Shown here: positions 1 to 5,641 of the stretch, piece after piece | Layout of the letters: every line of letters starts with the position of its first letter | Numbering within the stretch: position 1 is the first letter of the stretch | NCBI GenBank assembly: GCA_024695315.1 | Contig: JAILIJ010000346.1 | Coordinates: 1-5,904, forward strand | DNA length: 5,904 bases | Source: Bacteroidaceae bacterium | GTDB taxonomy: Bacteria; Bacteroidota; Bacteroidia; Bacteroidales; Bacteroidaceae | Reading direction: 5' to 3' | Program-made: the position numbers and the translations under genes | The notes under the pieces: generated by a model | What the model saw: the letters and a program-made list of their open reading frames with translations, nothing else | What the model was told of the DNA's origin: nothing | The model's database searches: none

Positions 1-1354
1 AAGCATTACATAAAGAGTACACTTGTGGAGTAGTCATAGAAGAATACGTATTCATAAAATATGTACATCCATCAGAGAAAATTGCAGTATTATATCCCTT
101 CAGACTTGACAATTTAGTACGCTTTCCACTCAAGTCCACCTTATAAATATATTGCTCAAGCGGACTTCCCTCATTACTTGCAAAATAGAAGTGCTTTCCA
201 TCGGCATCTTTTCCGTAGAAAACCGTCACATCAAAATTTCCTTTTGTAAGTTGGCGAATAAGAGTACCAGTTTTTGTATAAAGATACATGTGGAGATATC
301 CATCACGATCGCTTAGTAAGACAAACTGGTCTCCTGAGAAATCCAGGTTTTCATAGGCTTTGACATTAACATACTTATCATTCTTTTCACGAAGGATAAG
401 TTGTGAAACCGTCGAGCGAGCATTTACCATATAAACATCCATCTGGTCCTGGTGTCTATTAAGTGTAACTACCGCAAGCATATCCTTCTCACCTGTGAAC
501 TGAATACGTGGGATATATCCGTCAGCCTCAACGGGCACATCCAAATTACGAATCACGCGGCTCTTTATGTCATAGCTATGAACAGACACCTTAGAATTTT
601 GTTCACCAGCCTTTGGATACTTATATTCATATAGTCCTGAGTAAAGTCTGTATTGAGATTTTGTAGGATTAGATCCTTGGAACCAAGGAAAAGAAAAAGT
701 GCTGACTTGTGATTCGTCAAATCTTACCCATGCAAGCATCTGTCCATCATTACTGAAGTCATAAGCACAATTATAGCTAAACTCCTCCTCATATACCCAG
801 TCAGGCTTTCCATTGATTACTTTATTAAATTCCCCATCCTTTGTAACCTGTACTTCCGCATTATTAAAGAGAAGTTTTACGATAAAGATATTATTATCAC
901 GGACAAAAGCTATAGTATATCCGTCTGGAGAAAACTTAGGACACTCCTGTGGTCCGTTTTTTGACAAAGGTGTAAGTGTTCTATTATGTACATTATAGAT
1001 ATAATAGACAGAAGTAGCCGAATGTCTATAAATCTGTTTTCTCTCCGTTTCGATAAGGATATTCTTTTCATCAGGAGACATTATATATCCATCAATTCTT
1101 GTGAGTTTAGGTCCACGAGCGTTATCCACATCAAAAATAACTCCCAAAGCCTCACCATTTTTAAAAGAACGTCGTATAATCTGTTTGCCATTATCACTTA
1201 ATTGAGAATACGTCTCTCCTCCCGGAAGAGGTGTAACTCCATAAATGGCCTTAGGACGATAAGCCAAATTGACCACATCGTCAAGTGAAATTTGCTGTGC
1301 ACTAGCACAAATTGTTGCAATTATACACATTGCCAAGGTAAATAATTTTTTCAT
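1..1354 (-). CDS. dpp4: Dipeptidyl peptidase IV (S9B serine peptidase), N-terminal part; 3' end outside the window
   Basis: Exported S9B peptidase that removes Xaa-Pro or Xaa-Ala dipeptides from peptide N termini in the periplasm. The frame is open from ATG at 1354 to the left edge (451 codons, no stop). Residues 1-19 form a signal peptide (MKKLFTLAMC..., cleavage after ASA). The rest is the eight-bladed beta-propeller. The DWVYEEE motif at residues 185-191 holds the Glu pair (E190-E191) that binds the substrate N terminus. Other propeller landmarks are FSPDGYTIAFVRDNNIFIV, YKYPKAGEQNS, DGYIPRIQFT and NTYSSMTTPQV, which correspond closely to Porphyromonas gingivalis DPP IV as I remember it. 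Bacteroidetes homologues are about 720-735 residues, so the alpha/beta-hydrolase domain with the catalytic Ser-Asp-His is off the window. The related prolyl tripeptidyl peptidase PtpA is less likely. Divergent from the DUF4230 genes. Confidence 0.93.
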   Translation of the reverse strand, partial: MKKLFTLAMCIIATICASAQQISLDDVVNLAYRPKAIYGVTPLPGGETYSQLSDNGKQIIRRSFKNGEALGVIFDVDNARGPKLTRIDGYIMSPDEKNILIETERKQIYRHSATSVYYIYNVHNRTLTPLSKNGPQECPKFSPDGYTIAFVRDNNIFIVKLLFNNAEVQVTKDGEFNKVINGKPDWVYEEEFSYNCAYDFSNDGQMLAWVRFDESQVSTFSFPWFQGSNPTKSQYRLYSGLYEYKYPKAGEQNSKVSVHSYDIKSRVIRNLDVPVEADGYIPRIQFTGEKDMLAVVTLNRHQDQMDVYMVNARSTVSQLILREKNDKYVNVKAYENLDFSGDQFVLLSDRDGYLHMYLYTKTGTLIRQLTKGNFDVTVFYGKDADGKHFYFASNEGSPLEQYIYKVDLSGKRTKLSSLKGYNTAIFSDGCTYFMNTYSSMTTPQVYSLCNA

Positions 1355-1381
1355 ATCAAATATTTTTTCGTAATTTGCACA

Positions 1382-1389
1382 CGAAAGTA
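1382..1389 (-). promoter_or_regulatory. Probable -7 element of the dpp4 promoter
   Basis: Read on the minus strand this is TACTTTCG, one mismatch from the Bacteroidetes -7 consensus TAnnTTTG. It predicts a start near 1376 and a 5' UTR of about 22 nt before the dpp4 ATG at 1354. The -33 box is unclear: a GTTG at 1409-1406 gives a spacer of only 16 nt, against the usual 19-21. Confidence 0.4.
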
Positions 1390-1422
1390 CAAATTTTTCT
1401 TCGAACAACGTTAACAAAAACT

Positions 1423-2100
1423 ATGTTTCAAGTAAAAAAAGCAATAAAAACGCAACAAGCAATATTTTTCGCTGCCGCAACTCTAGTGATGCTATCAATC
1501 CCATACGGCTGTTCATGTAGTAGAGAAAAAACTACAAACGTCGTATATGACAGCATTGAGTCCGAGCATGTTTTGCCTGGCACAAGCGAGATTCTCTCTC
1601 AGCTGCGTCAAAGTGCCGACCTTGCCACTACAGAAGTAACAATAAGAAAGATAGCCATATACGATTCCAACAAGAACGAGCGTTTTTCCTGGACCTCACC
1701 TTCCACCTGGAAATACGGCGAAAGGAAATGTATCATTCCTGTCGAAGTAAAAATCAAATATGGATACGATTTAAGAGAGTTACAACTTGATGACATCAAA
1801 CTTACAGATGACAGCACGGCAGTAATCGTATACCTACCTAAGCCCAAAATCATAGATGCAGGCTACAACGCAGAAATAGACAGAGCATCCGTAACGAGCA
1901 TTTCCACAGGATTGCGCGACAAAATCGGACACCAATTAGAGGAAGAAATCCGAAGAAAAGGCTATGAGGCAGTCTTGAAAGAGGATCTTTCTGGCATTAT
2001 CGGCAAAGATATCGAGCAAAATGCAAAAACTCTATTCGAATCAATCATAAAATCATTAGGTTGGGACAATGTACAAATTTATACAACTTCTAAAAAATAA
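1423..2100 (+). CDS. DUF4230-family anchored protein (first of a tandem pair)
   Basis: 225-residue protein that I assign to DUF4230 (unknown function, common in Bacteroidetes). A basic N terminus (MFQVKKAIK) precedes a hydrophobic stretch at residues 13-29, then Cys30 and Cys32. This is either a membrane anchor or a lipoprotein signal with a poor lipobox (PYGC). The rest should be periplasmic. DUF4230 hallmarks are the opening helix and strand (EILSQLRQSADLATTEVTI, about 56-74), KIKYGYDL (110-117) and the strand VYLPKPKI (136-143). A charged C-terminal helix region (about 165-215) follows. An in-frame ATG at 1375 would add 16 residues (MHTKVQIFLR...). I prefer 1423 because 1375 lies in the divergent promoter region and the extension is unlike an export signal. 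It ends 19 nt before the second DUF4230 gene, probably co-transcribed. Confidence 0.82.
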   Translation: MFQVKKAIKTQQAIFFAAATLVMLSIPYGCSCSREKTTNVVYDSIESEHVLPGTSEILSQLRQSADLATTEVTIRKIAIYDSNKNERFSWTSPSTWKYGERKCIIPVEVKIKYGYDLRELQLDDIKLTDDSTAVIVYLPKPKIIDAGYNAEIDRASVTSISTGLRDKIGHQLEEEIRRKGYEAVLKEDLSGIIGKDIEQNAKTLFESIIKSLGWDNVQIYTTSKK

Positions 2101-2119
2101 CAATATAACCAAAGTCATC

Positions 2120-2722
2120 ATGGGCCACAAGCGGCTATTATTCTATGCCGCCCTATCCCTTCTTCTTTTAGCGCTTATACTTGTCGTCATTTTCGAATGT
2201 TCAAACAATAATATTGAAGAAATACATAAGAAAGTAGTTATTGAGAATACGCCAATTGAGATTGAGAATGTACGTCCGACTGGTGAGATTTATGTATGTA
2301 GTGCAATAATAGAAGATTACACGACTTTCCAAAAGACAGAAAGGCACCTCGGCATAATTCCCGAAGAACATTCTTGCGTACAAATACTACGTCAAAAATG
2401 CAGCTACAAGTTGAATCTTGATAAGGTGGTATATAAGAAAGATACACTAAACCGCATCTTCGTCTATCTGCCAGAACTGGAATATGTTGCTTCAACTCAA
2501 AATTCGCCATTCATCTCAGATGATGAAGACTTTTGGATAGAAGCCATGCCAAATACTAATGGTCTAAAGAAAAAGGTTGCCGGACAAATTCGTAGGAAAT
2601 TCGATACTCGAGAAAACCGCGACAAAGGCAATCTATACGCTAAGTCTGCCATTTCTGCGCTTCTCAGCAAATTAGGATACGATGCTGAGTTTGTATCCAG
2701 CTTGGAACGCCGAAAAGAATAA
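2120..2722 (+). CDS. DUF4230-like membrane-anchored protein (second of a tandem pair)
   Basis: 200-residue protein with a clear N-terminal signal anchor: MGHKRLLFYAAL, then a leucine-rich transmembrane helix at about residues 5-26, placing the rest in the periplasm. The soluble part keeps the layout of the upstream DUF4230 protein: a first strand (GEIYVCSAIIEDY, 55-67), a middle strand ending in VYLPELEYV (115-123), and a basic C-terminal helix (KKKVAGQIRRKF, about 151-162). It lacks the KYGYDL-type signature, so it is a diverged paralogue or partner. An in-frame ATG at 2069 would overlap the upstream gene by 32 nt and merely reads its 3' end in another frame. The ATG at 2120, directly before the anchor, is therefore chosen. 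Biochemical role unknown. Co-transcription with the upstream gene is inferred from the 19-nt gap. Confidence 0.75.
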   Translation: MGHKRLLFYAALSLLLLALILVVIFECSNNNIEEIHKKVVIENTPIEIENVRPTGEIYVCSAIIEDYTTFQKTERHLGIIPEEHSCVQILRQKCSYKLNLDKVVYKKDTLNRIFVYLPELEYVASTQNSPFISDDEDFWIEAMPNTNGLKKKVAGQIRRKFDTRENRDKGNLYAKSAISALLSKLGYDAEFVSSLERRKE

Positions 2723-2790
2723 AAATGTAAGTTCGAGGAGTTGTCATCTTAAATAAGCAGATTTAAACACCCATAATCTAGAACATTAAG

Positions 2791-2821
2791 TTTGCACAAC
2801 CCACTCATCAACGTAAATTAG
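2791..2821 (+). promoter_or_regulatory. Bacteroidetes-type promoter for the SIMPL-domain gene
   Basis: TTTG at 2791-2794, a 19-nt spacer, then TAAATTAG at 2814-2821, one mismatch from TAnnTTTG. Both boxes and the spacing fit the Bacteroidetes housekeeping promoter. It predicts a start near 2828 and a 5' UTR of about 44 nt, so the SIMPL gene can be expressed apart from the DUF4230 pair. No terminator is evident between 2722 and this site, so read-through is also possible. Confidence 0.5.
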
Positions 2822-2871
2822 AAAAGAATAAACACAATTAAGTCAAATAACCTTATAAAAACATAAACAAA

Positions 2872-3585
2872 ATGGAAATGAATTCTAAGAACTTATTCAT
2901 CGCAACAGCAATTATTGCTGCTGGATTAGTGATTTTGGGAAGCGAAATACGAAGTGGTATTGTAACTTTCAAAGACAGAGATCGTTGCATAACAGTTAGA
3001 GGCTTGTCAGAACGTGAAGTGAAAGCAGACAAGGTCACATGGCCACTCATCTACAAGGAGATTGGAAATGATCCTTCTGAGATGTACGACATTATGGAGC
3101 AAAAGAACAAAAGACTCGTCGCCTTCCTAAAGGCCGGTGGAATTACGGATAAAGAAATAAGCATCAATCCTCCTACTATAACTGACCGACAGGCAGATAA
3201 TTACGGAAATGACATTCTGAACTACAGATATAAGGCAGAGAGCGTAATAACCGTAACCTCAAGCAACGTGGACAAAGTACGAATGCTCATGAATAAACAG
3301 GCAGAGCTTATGAAACAGGGAATCGCACTTGTCAACGAAGAGTATGGCAATAACAGTATTTCTTACGAATTTACAGGTCTTAATAAAATAAAACCTGAAA
3401 TGGTTGAAGAGGCAACTAAGAACGCACGCGAAACTGCAGAAAAGTTTGCCGATGATTCTGACAGCAAAATTGGCGATATTCGTAATGCCCAACAGGGATT
3501 TTTTTCTATAGAGGATAGAGATGCTAACACTCCATATATCAAAAATGTAAGAGTTGTAAATACAATACAGTATTCTCTTGATTAA
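2872..3585 (+). CDS. SIMPL (DUF541) domain protein, membrane-anchored
   Basis: 237-residue protein of the SIMPL/DUF541 family, which includes E. coli YggE and Brucella BP26. These are periplasmic or envelope proteins of poorly defined role; YggE is linked to oxidative stress. Residues 7-24 (NLFIATAIIAAGLVILGS) form an uncleaved-looking signal anchor. The domain fills the rest: the first strand ITVRGLSEREVKADKVTW (40-57), a helix (MYDIMEQKNKRLVAFLKAGG, 71-90), and a long strand with Tyr-rich NYRYKAESVITV (117-128). Near the C terminus come YEFTGLNKIKPEM (165-177), the amphipathic helix VEEATKNARETAEKFA (178-193) and a terminal strand (VRVVNTIQYSL). This order and length are those usual in the family. 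A second ATG two codons later would give almost the same protein. The plus-strand promoter at 2791-2821 probably drives it. Confidence 0.88.
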   Translation: MEMNSKNLFIATAIIAAGLVILGSEIRSGIVTFKDRDRCITVRGLSEREVKADKVTWPLIYKEIGNDPSEMYDIMEQKNKRLVAFLKAGGITDKEISINPPTITDRQADNYGNDILNYRYKAESVITVTSSNVDKVRMLMNKQAELMKQGIALVNEEYGNNSISYEFTGLNKIKPEMVEEATKNARETAEKFADDSDSKIGDIRNAQQGFFSIEDRDANTPYIKNVRVVNTIQYSLD

Positions 3586-3667
3586 GACTATTAAAATAAC
3601 ACCTCTGCCGTTAGATAAATATACACGATTTACATCATAGGTGCTCTTATAATGTAAATTAATATAG

Positions 3668-3745
3668 ATAGTAGTTAACAGATAAAAATCTATGAGCTGT
3701 ACTTTTTCAGTCAAGTCTCAGAACATTTTATTTGTTAACTACTAT
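3668..3745. repeat. Large inverted repeat (20-bp arms, 19 of 20 matching, 38-nt spacer)
   Basis: Arms at 3668-3687 and 3726-3745. The outer 13 bp (ATAGTAGTTAACA) match perfectly, then one G-T mismatch, then six more pairs; the spacer is 3688-3725. It starts 83 nt after the SIMPL stop codon. It could be an unusual AT-rich transcription end, a small non-autonomous element (I see no target-site duplication) or a structured RNA. The match is far longer than expected by chance, but the function is unknown. Confidence 0.6.
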
Positions 3746-3897
3746 TTTCCATTAATTTTAATTCTGAATTTTCGTTCCAGAATTCGTCATCCACCAAAAA
3801 TGAATATCATGTAATAATAAGATTTGAATGAGAAAAATTTAGTAAGTATTGGGAATAATGCATTAATTATATCTTCACGTATAATTTTGCAAAAAAA

Positions 3898-3952
3898 TAA
3901 AACTTTTCACATACAAGAACCACACTTATGCATTATTTTTAAAACTTTTCAC
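3898..3952. repeat. 13-nt direct repeat pair
   Basis: TAAAACTTTTCAC occurs at 3898-3910 and again at 3940-3952, a period of 42 nt. No gene lies nearby. In AT-rich DNA this could be chance, although the shared CTTTTCAC core is not simply low-complexity. Confidence 0.4.
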
Positions 3953-4036
3953 TAAAAATGAAAGTCCAAACAGCCTAATTGTCTTAAAATGAAATATACA
4001 TTAAAGTAAAATGATATAAAGAAAGTATAAAAATAC

Positions 4037-4067
4037 TTGCAATTATATTTTTTGTAAATTATCTTTG
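4037..4067 (+). promoter_or_regulatory. Strong Bacteroidetes-type promoter with no ORF downstream
   Basis: TTG at 4037-4039, a 20-nt spacer, then TATCTTTG at 4060-4067, a perfect match to TAnnTTTG. This is the best plus-strand promoter in the window and predicts a start near 4074. The only transcription unit it can serve before the terminator at 4225-4254 is non-coding. Confidence 0.6.
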
Positions 4068-4073
4068 TCACAT

Positions 4074-4254
4074 CAAAATTAAAAAAAGTTTTATTCAGAT
4101 AGTTAAGAGGGTTAATTAAATTTTTACTTTCGTTTTCATTAGTTAGTTTAGGTTAAAAGATTATTAGTATTGGGTATAGGGAATTAGTTATTAGGTAAAA
4201 GATTTTCAAGGTTAACTTGAATACGAGGTGTATCGTTCGATACACCTCTTTTTT
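4074..4254 (+). ncRNA. Candidate small RNA of about 180 nt, bounded by promoter and terminator
   Basis: The segment runs from the predicted start of the promoter at 4037-4067 to an intrinsic terminator at 4225-4254. It has no ATG on the plus strand, so it is unlikely to encode a protein. Inside lies an imperfect direct repeat: 4138-4163 and 4183-4205 share ATTAGTTA, TTAGG and TAAAAGATT with small indels. A short hairpin (TTCAAG at 4205-4210 with CTTGAA at 4216-4221) sits just before the terminator stem. I do not recognise a known family: it does not look like 6S (the ends are not complementary), SRP RNA or tmRNA. It could be a trans-acting small RNA. A leader is unlikely, since it ends before a convergent gene. 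Start and identity are inferred. Confidence 0.45.
4225..4254 (+). terminator. Intrinsic terminator of the candidate small RNA
   Basis: Perfect 10-bp stem (GAGGTGTATC with GATACACCTC), tetraloop GTTC, followed at once by six T residues and then ATTT. Stem 4225-4248, T-run 4249-4254. The opposite strand has no T-run, so it works rightwards. No ORF ends nearby. Confidence 0.88.
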
Positions 4255-4296
4255 ATTTCACATAAGAATGACGTAATCAGCCTCAACGATAGCCAT

Positions 4297-4319
4297 AAAA
4301 AAGGCCTGCTATTGCAGGC
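4297..4319 (-). terminator. Intrinsic terminator of the glycine-rich protein gene
   Basis: On the minus strand, GCCTGC (4319-4314), loop AATA and GCAGGC (4309-4304) form a 6-bp GC-rich stem. One C follows, then six T residues (4302-4297). It starts about 22 nt after the stop codon of the gene at 4342-4701 and faces the small-RNA terminator. Confidence 0.75.
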
Positions 4320-4341
4320 TTCTCAAAAAAAATATAAATTC

Positions 4342-4701
4342 TCACTTTACCATCTTTTTGACCATCTCAAGTATTCCAAGCACGTCGTTGAGATTTTTTA
4401 CTTCTAAATCCTTCAAAACTGCCGGATTGCCCAATTTATCCTTAACAAGTTGTAATTTCTCATTTATCATTTTTGTCAAGTTTGCCTTATCATCATCTGA
4501 TAGTTTACCGCTCAACAAAGAAGGAAGGACAGAACCTGCAAGTCCACCCAACATAGAGCCAAGTCCTCCTCCACTACCAGTTAACTTTGAAAGAAGCGGA
4601 GCAGCACTACCTGCGATTGAAGAGAGATCAACTCCCGGATTTTTTAGCACTTTGTCTGCTAAAGAGCAGGCGTCTTGAATTTGTTCCTTAAGATTTGCCA
4701 T
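4342..4701 (-). CDS. Small glycine-rich hypothetical protein (119 aa)
   Basis: I do not recognise the family. The 119 residues have no signal peptide or classic transmembrane segment. An amphipathic helix (about 3-20, LKEQIQDACSLADKVLK) and a second helix (27-41) lead into a glycine-rich hydrophobic core. That core (GSGGGLGSMLGGLAGSVLPSLL, about 42-63) has small-residue spacing like a glycine zipper, which could support helix packing, oligomers or membrane insertion. Charged helices follow (69-90 and 103-119, ending KKMVK). ATG at 4701, TGA at 4342. It is a single-gene unit with a good promoter (4784-4813), a leader of about 75 nt holding a hairpin, and a terminator. The plus-strand frame over the same bases is Ser/Pro-rich and reads as its antisense. 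Confidence 0.8.
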   Translation of the reverse strand: MANLKEQIQDACSLADKVLKNPGVDLSSIAGSAAPLLSKLTGSGGGLGSMLGGLAGSVLPSLLSGKLSDDDKANLTKMINEKLQLVKDKLGNPAVLKDLEVKNLNDVLGILEMVKKMVK

Positions 4702-4735
4702 ATTATATATTGTTTAGTAAATTGATTTAAGATTC

Positions 4736-4753
4736 ACAGATTCCAAAATCTGT
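4736..4753 (-). promoter_or_regulatory. Hairpin in the 5' UTR of the glycine-rich protein gene
   Basis: Perfect 7-bp inverted repeat (ACAGATT and AATCTGT, 4-nt loop), about 35 nt upstream of the ATG and within the predicted leader. No T-run follows, so it is not a terminator. It might affect mRNA stability or translation, which is inference only. Confidence 0.4.
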
Positions 4754-4783
4754 ATTTCATGGTTGATATTTTATCCTTTGCCA

Positions 4784-4813
4784 CAAAGATAACACTTTTT
4801 GTAATCGAACAAA
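4784..4813 (-). promoter_or_regulatory. Promoter of the glycine-rich protein gene
   Basis: On the minus strand: TTTG (4813-4810), an 18-nt spacer, then TATCTTTG (4791-4784), a perfect -7 match. It predicts a start near 4777 and a leader of about 75 nt. The -7 box is the same octamer as that of the small-RNA promoter at 4060-4067. Confidence 0.65.
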
Positions 4814-4821
4814 CATTTTTC

Positions 4822-5039
4822 TTAGAAAAATTTTAATATGAAATGAGACATTTTAGGTTCAATACTGAAAATTGTAAAGTCCATTAATCTCTTTTTCGTT
4901 CTTCGCATTCTTACTTCACTTGCTGCTACCGCATAAAGTTCGCTTTCGAAAAAACAGTTACAGGCGTGGGCGGAGAACATACCACAAAACCATTTTTGCT
5001 ACTGAACCCCTTTATGCTTAACGTATTCAGTTTTGGCAT
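4822..5039 (-). other. Possible dispersed Prevotella-type intergenic element with two overlapping tiny ORFs
   Basis: Two overlapping minus-strand frames are open. One is 37 codons (5039-4926, starting MPKLNTLSIKGFSS and ending VFSKANFMR); the other is 52 codons (4980-4822, starting MFSAHACNC and ending SHFILKFF). They overlap in different frames and have no promoter or family that I recognise, so I doubt that either is a gene. From memory and unverified, translations of this kind recur in Prevotella genomes, which would fit a repeated non-coding element carried just upstream of promoters. It ends 8 nt before the -33 box of the glycine-rich gene. Internal inverted repeats: GCATAAAG (4931-4938) with CTTTATGC (5010-5017), and ACTGAA (5001-5006) with TTCAGT (5026-5031). 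Confidence 0.4.
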
Positions 5040-5129
5040 GGTTACTTGCTTCAAAATACTCCAACTACAATTCCCAAGACTTAAATATAACGCCTTTTAC
5101 CTACTGCAAATGTAACTTTGCCGAACTTA

Positions 5130-5555
5130 TTAAACTGAATAAATATATAAATGTGACATTCCAATTAAAAATATTCTGCCAAGATCTAATGATTTAGCAA
5201 ATTGTAGCACTTTTTCACCATTAAGTATTAGCATTTCAGCATCTTTACATATCTTTGCAATGTCTATGTCGGAGATAACGGTTACTGCATTTGTGGATTT
5301 ATCTGTATTTGCAGGTTTAGACGTTGATTGCAGGGGGCGTTTATTAGAACGAGCATCTGCATCTCCGAAAGACTTATCAGCCCACATGTTTATGATCTCC
5401 ATATCATTTGGGCTATTTTTTAATTCTTTTTCAACGACGACAACACATTCGTTTTCAAGAGTTTTACAAAACAAACAAATATTAATCGTTTCAGTTCCAT
5501 CGGTAGCACCAATGAGTGTTGACCTACGATTTTGGGACTTATCTTTTAGCAGCAC
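5130..5555 (-). CDS. Hypothetical protein, no ATG near its beginning; possibly a truncated remnant
   Basis: The frame is open for 141 codons from a possible GTG at 5555 to TAA at 5130-5132, with a stop only ten codons further upstream. The first in-frame ATG is at 5402 (MEIINMWADKSFGDAD...), giving about 90 residues. The composition looks protein-like: mixed charge, a polar linker (KRPLQSTSKPANTDKSTN, about 72-89) and a helix-like AKICKDAEMLILNGEKVLQFAKSL (about 99-122). A hydrophobic tail ends it. The plus-strand frame over the same bases (5260-5574) is Ser/Phe-rich, as expected of an antisense reading. I recognise no family. The lack of a clear start or promoter, with a terminator-like hairpin upstream at 5616-5641, suggests either a start at 5402 or a gene that has lost its 5' end. 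Confidence 0.4.
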   Translation of the reverse strand: MLLKDKSQNRRSTLIGATDGTETINICLFCKTLENECVVVVEKELKNSPNDMEIINMWADKSFGDADARSNKRPLQSTSKPANTDKSTNAVTVISDIDIAKICKDAEMLILNGEKVLQFAKSLDLGRIFLIGMSHLYIYSV

Positions 5556-5589
5556 AATTTTTGCTATTTTATAGCTTAACAGACAGTTA

Positions 5590-5610
5590 TTTTATACTTA
5601 TCGTATAAAA
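5590..5610. repeat. Perfect 8-bp palindrome (TTTTATAC / GTATAAAA)
   Basis: Arms 5590-5597 and 5603-5610 with a 5-nt centre. It sits beside the terminator-like hairpin at 5616-5641 and upstream of the minus-strand ORF at 5130-5555, where an operator would lie. A second small palindrome, GCTAT-TTT-ATAGC, is at 5563-5575. A regulatory role is speculative. Confidence 0.4.
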
Positions 5611-5611
5611 C

Positions 5612-5641
5612 AAAAAAAGTGCGTCAAAACAGACGTACTTT
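5612..5641 (-). terminator. Terminator-like hairpin ending the leftward short unit
   Basis: On the minus strand AAAGTACGTC (5641-5632), a 6-nt loop and GACGCACTTT (5625-5616) pair with one A-C mismatch and run into seven T residues (5618-5612). Read rightwards the stem pairs fully with one G-U, but its T-run is weaker (CTTTCTT). I favour leftward termination because the 24-codon ORF at 5717-5643 stops right before the stem. Confidence 0.6.

Larger units (their letters stand above)
3586..4036. other. Long AT-rich intergenic stretch without a protein gene
   Basis: No convincing ORF on either strand; every ATG on the plus strand is followed by a stop within a few codons. It holds a hairpin-forming repeat with 8-bp arms (3628-3635 and 3652-3659), the large inverted repeat at 3668-3745, and a 10-bp palindrome TAATGCATTA (3856-3865). 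An isolated -7-like TAATTTTG (3882-3889) has no -33 box. The 13-nt direct repeat at 3898-3952 is also here. The remainder is featureless AT-rich sequence. Confidence 0.6.

Noticed and set aside
452..1201. Several short plus-strand ORFs
   Set aside because: All lie inside the dpp4 coding sequence on the other strand.
1371..1378. TAATTTGC as a plus-strand -7 box for the DUF4230 pair
   Set aside because: It is one base short of TAnnTTTG and has no TTG at the right distance upstream, so the operon promoter remains unplaced.
2069..2119. Upstream start for the second DUF4230 gene
   Set aside because: It would overlap the preceding gene by 32 nt and add residues that are simply another frame of that gene's end.
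3259..3714. Minus-strand ORF of 151 codons
   Set aside because: Mostly antisense to the well-supported SIMPL gene; Ile/Tyr/Cys/Phe-rich composition without recognisable domains.
3668..3745. Invertible promoter (phase-variable switch)
   Set aside because: The segment between the arms is only 38 nt with no convincing promoter, and no recombinase gene or downstream gene is in reach.
3882..3889. TAATTTTG as a promoter
   Set aside because: No TTTG or TTG 19-21 nt upstream; such octamers are expected by chance in this AT-rich stretch.
4358..4678. Plus-strand ORF of 106 codons
   Set aside because: Antisense shadow of the glycine-rich protein gene; Ser/Pro/Phe-rich, with no promoter or terminator of its own.
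5260..5574. Plus-strand ORF of 104 codons
   Set aside because: Ser/Phe/Thr-rich composition typical of an antisense reading; it lies over the more protein-like minus-strand frame and has no promoter.
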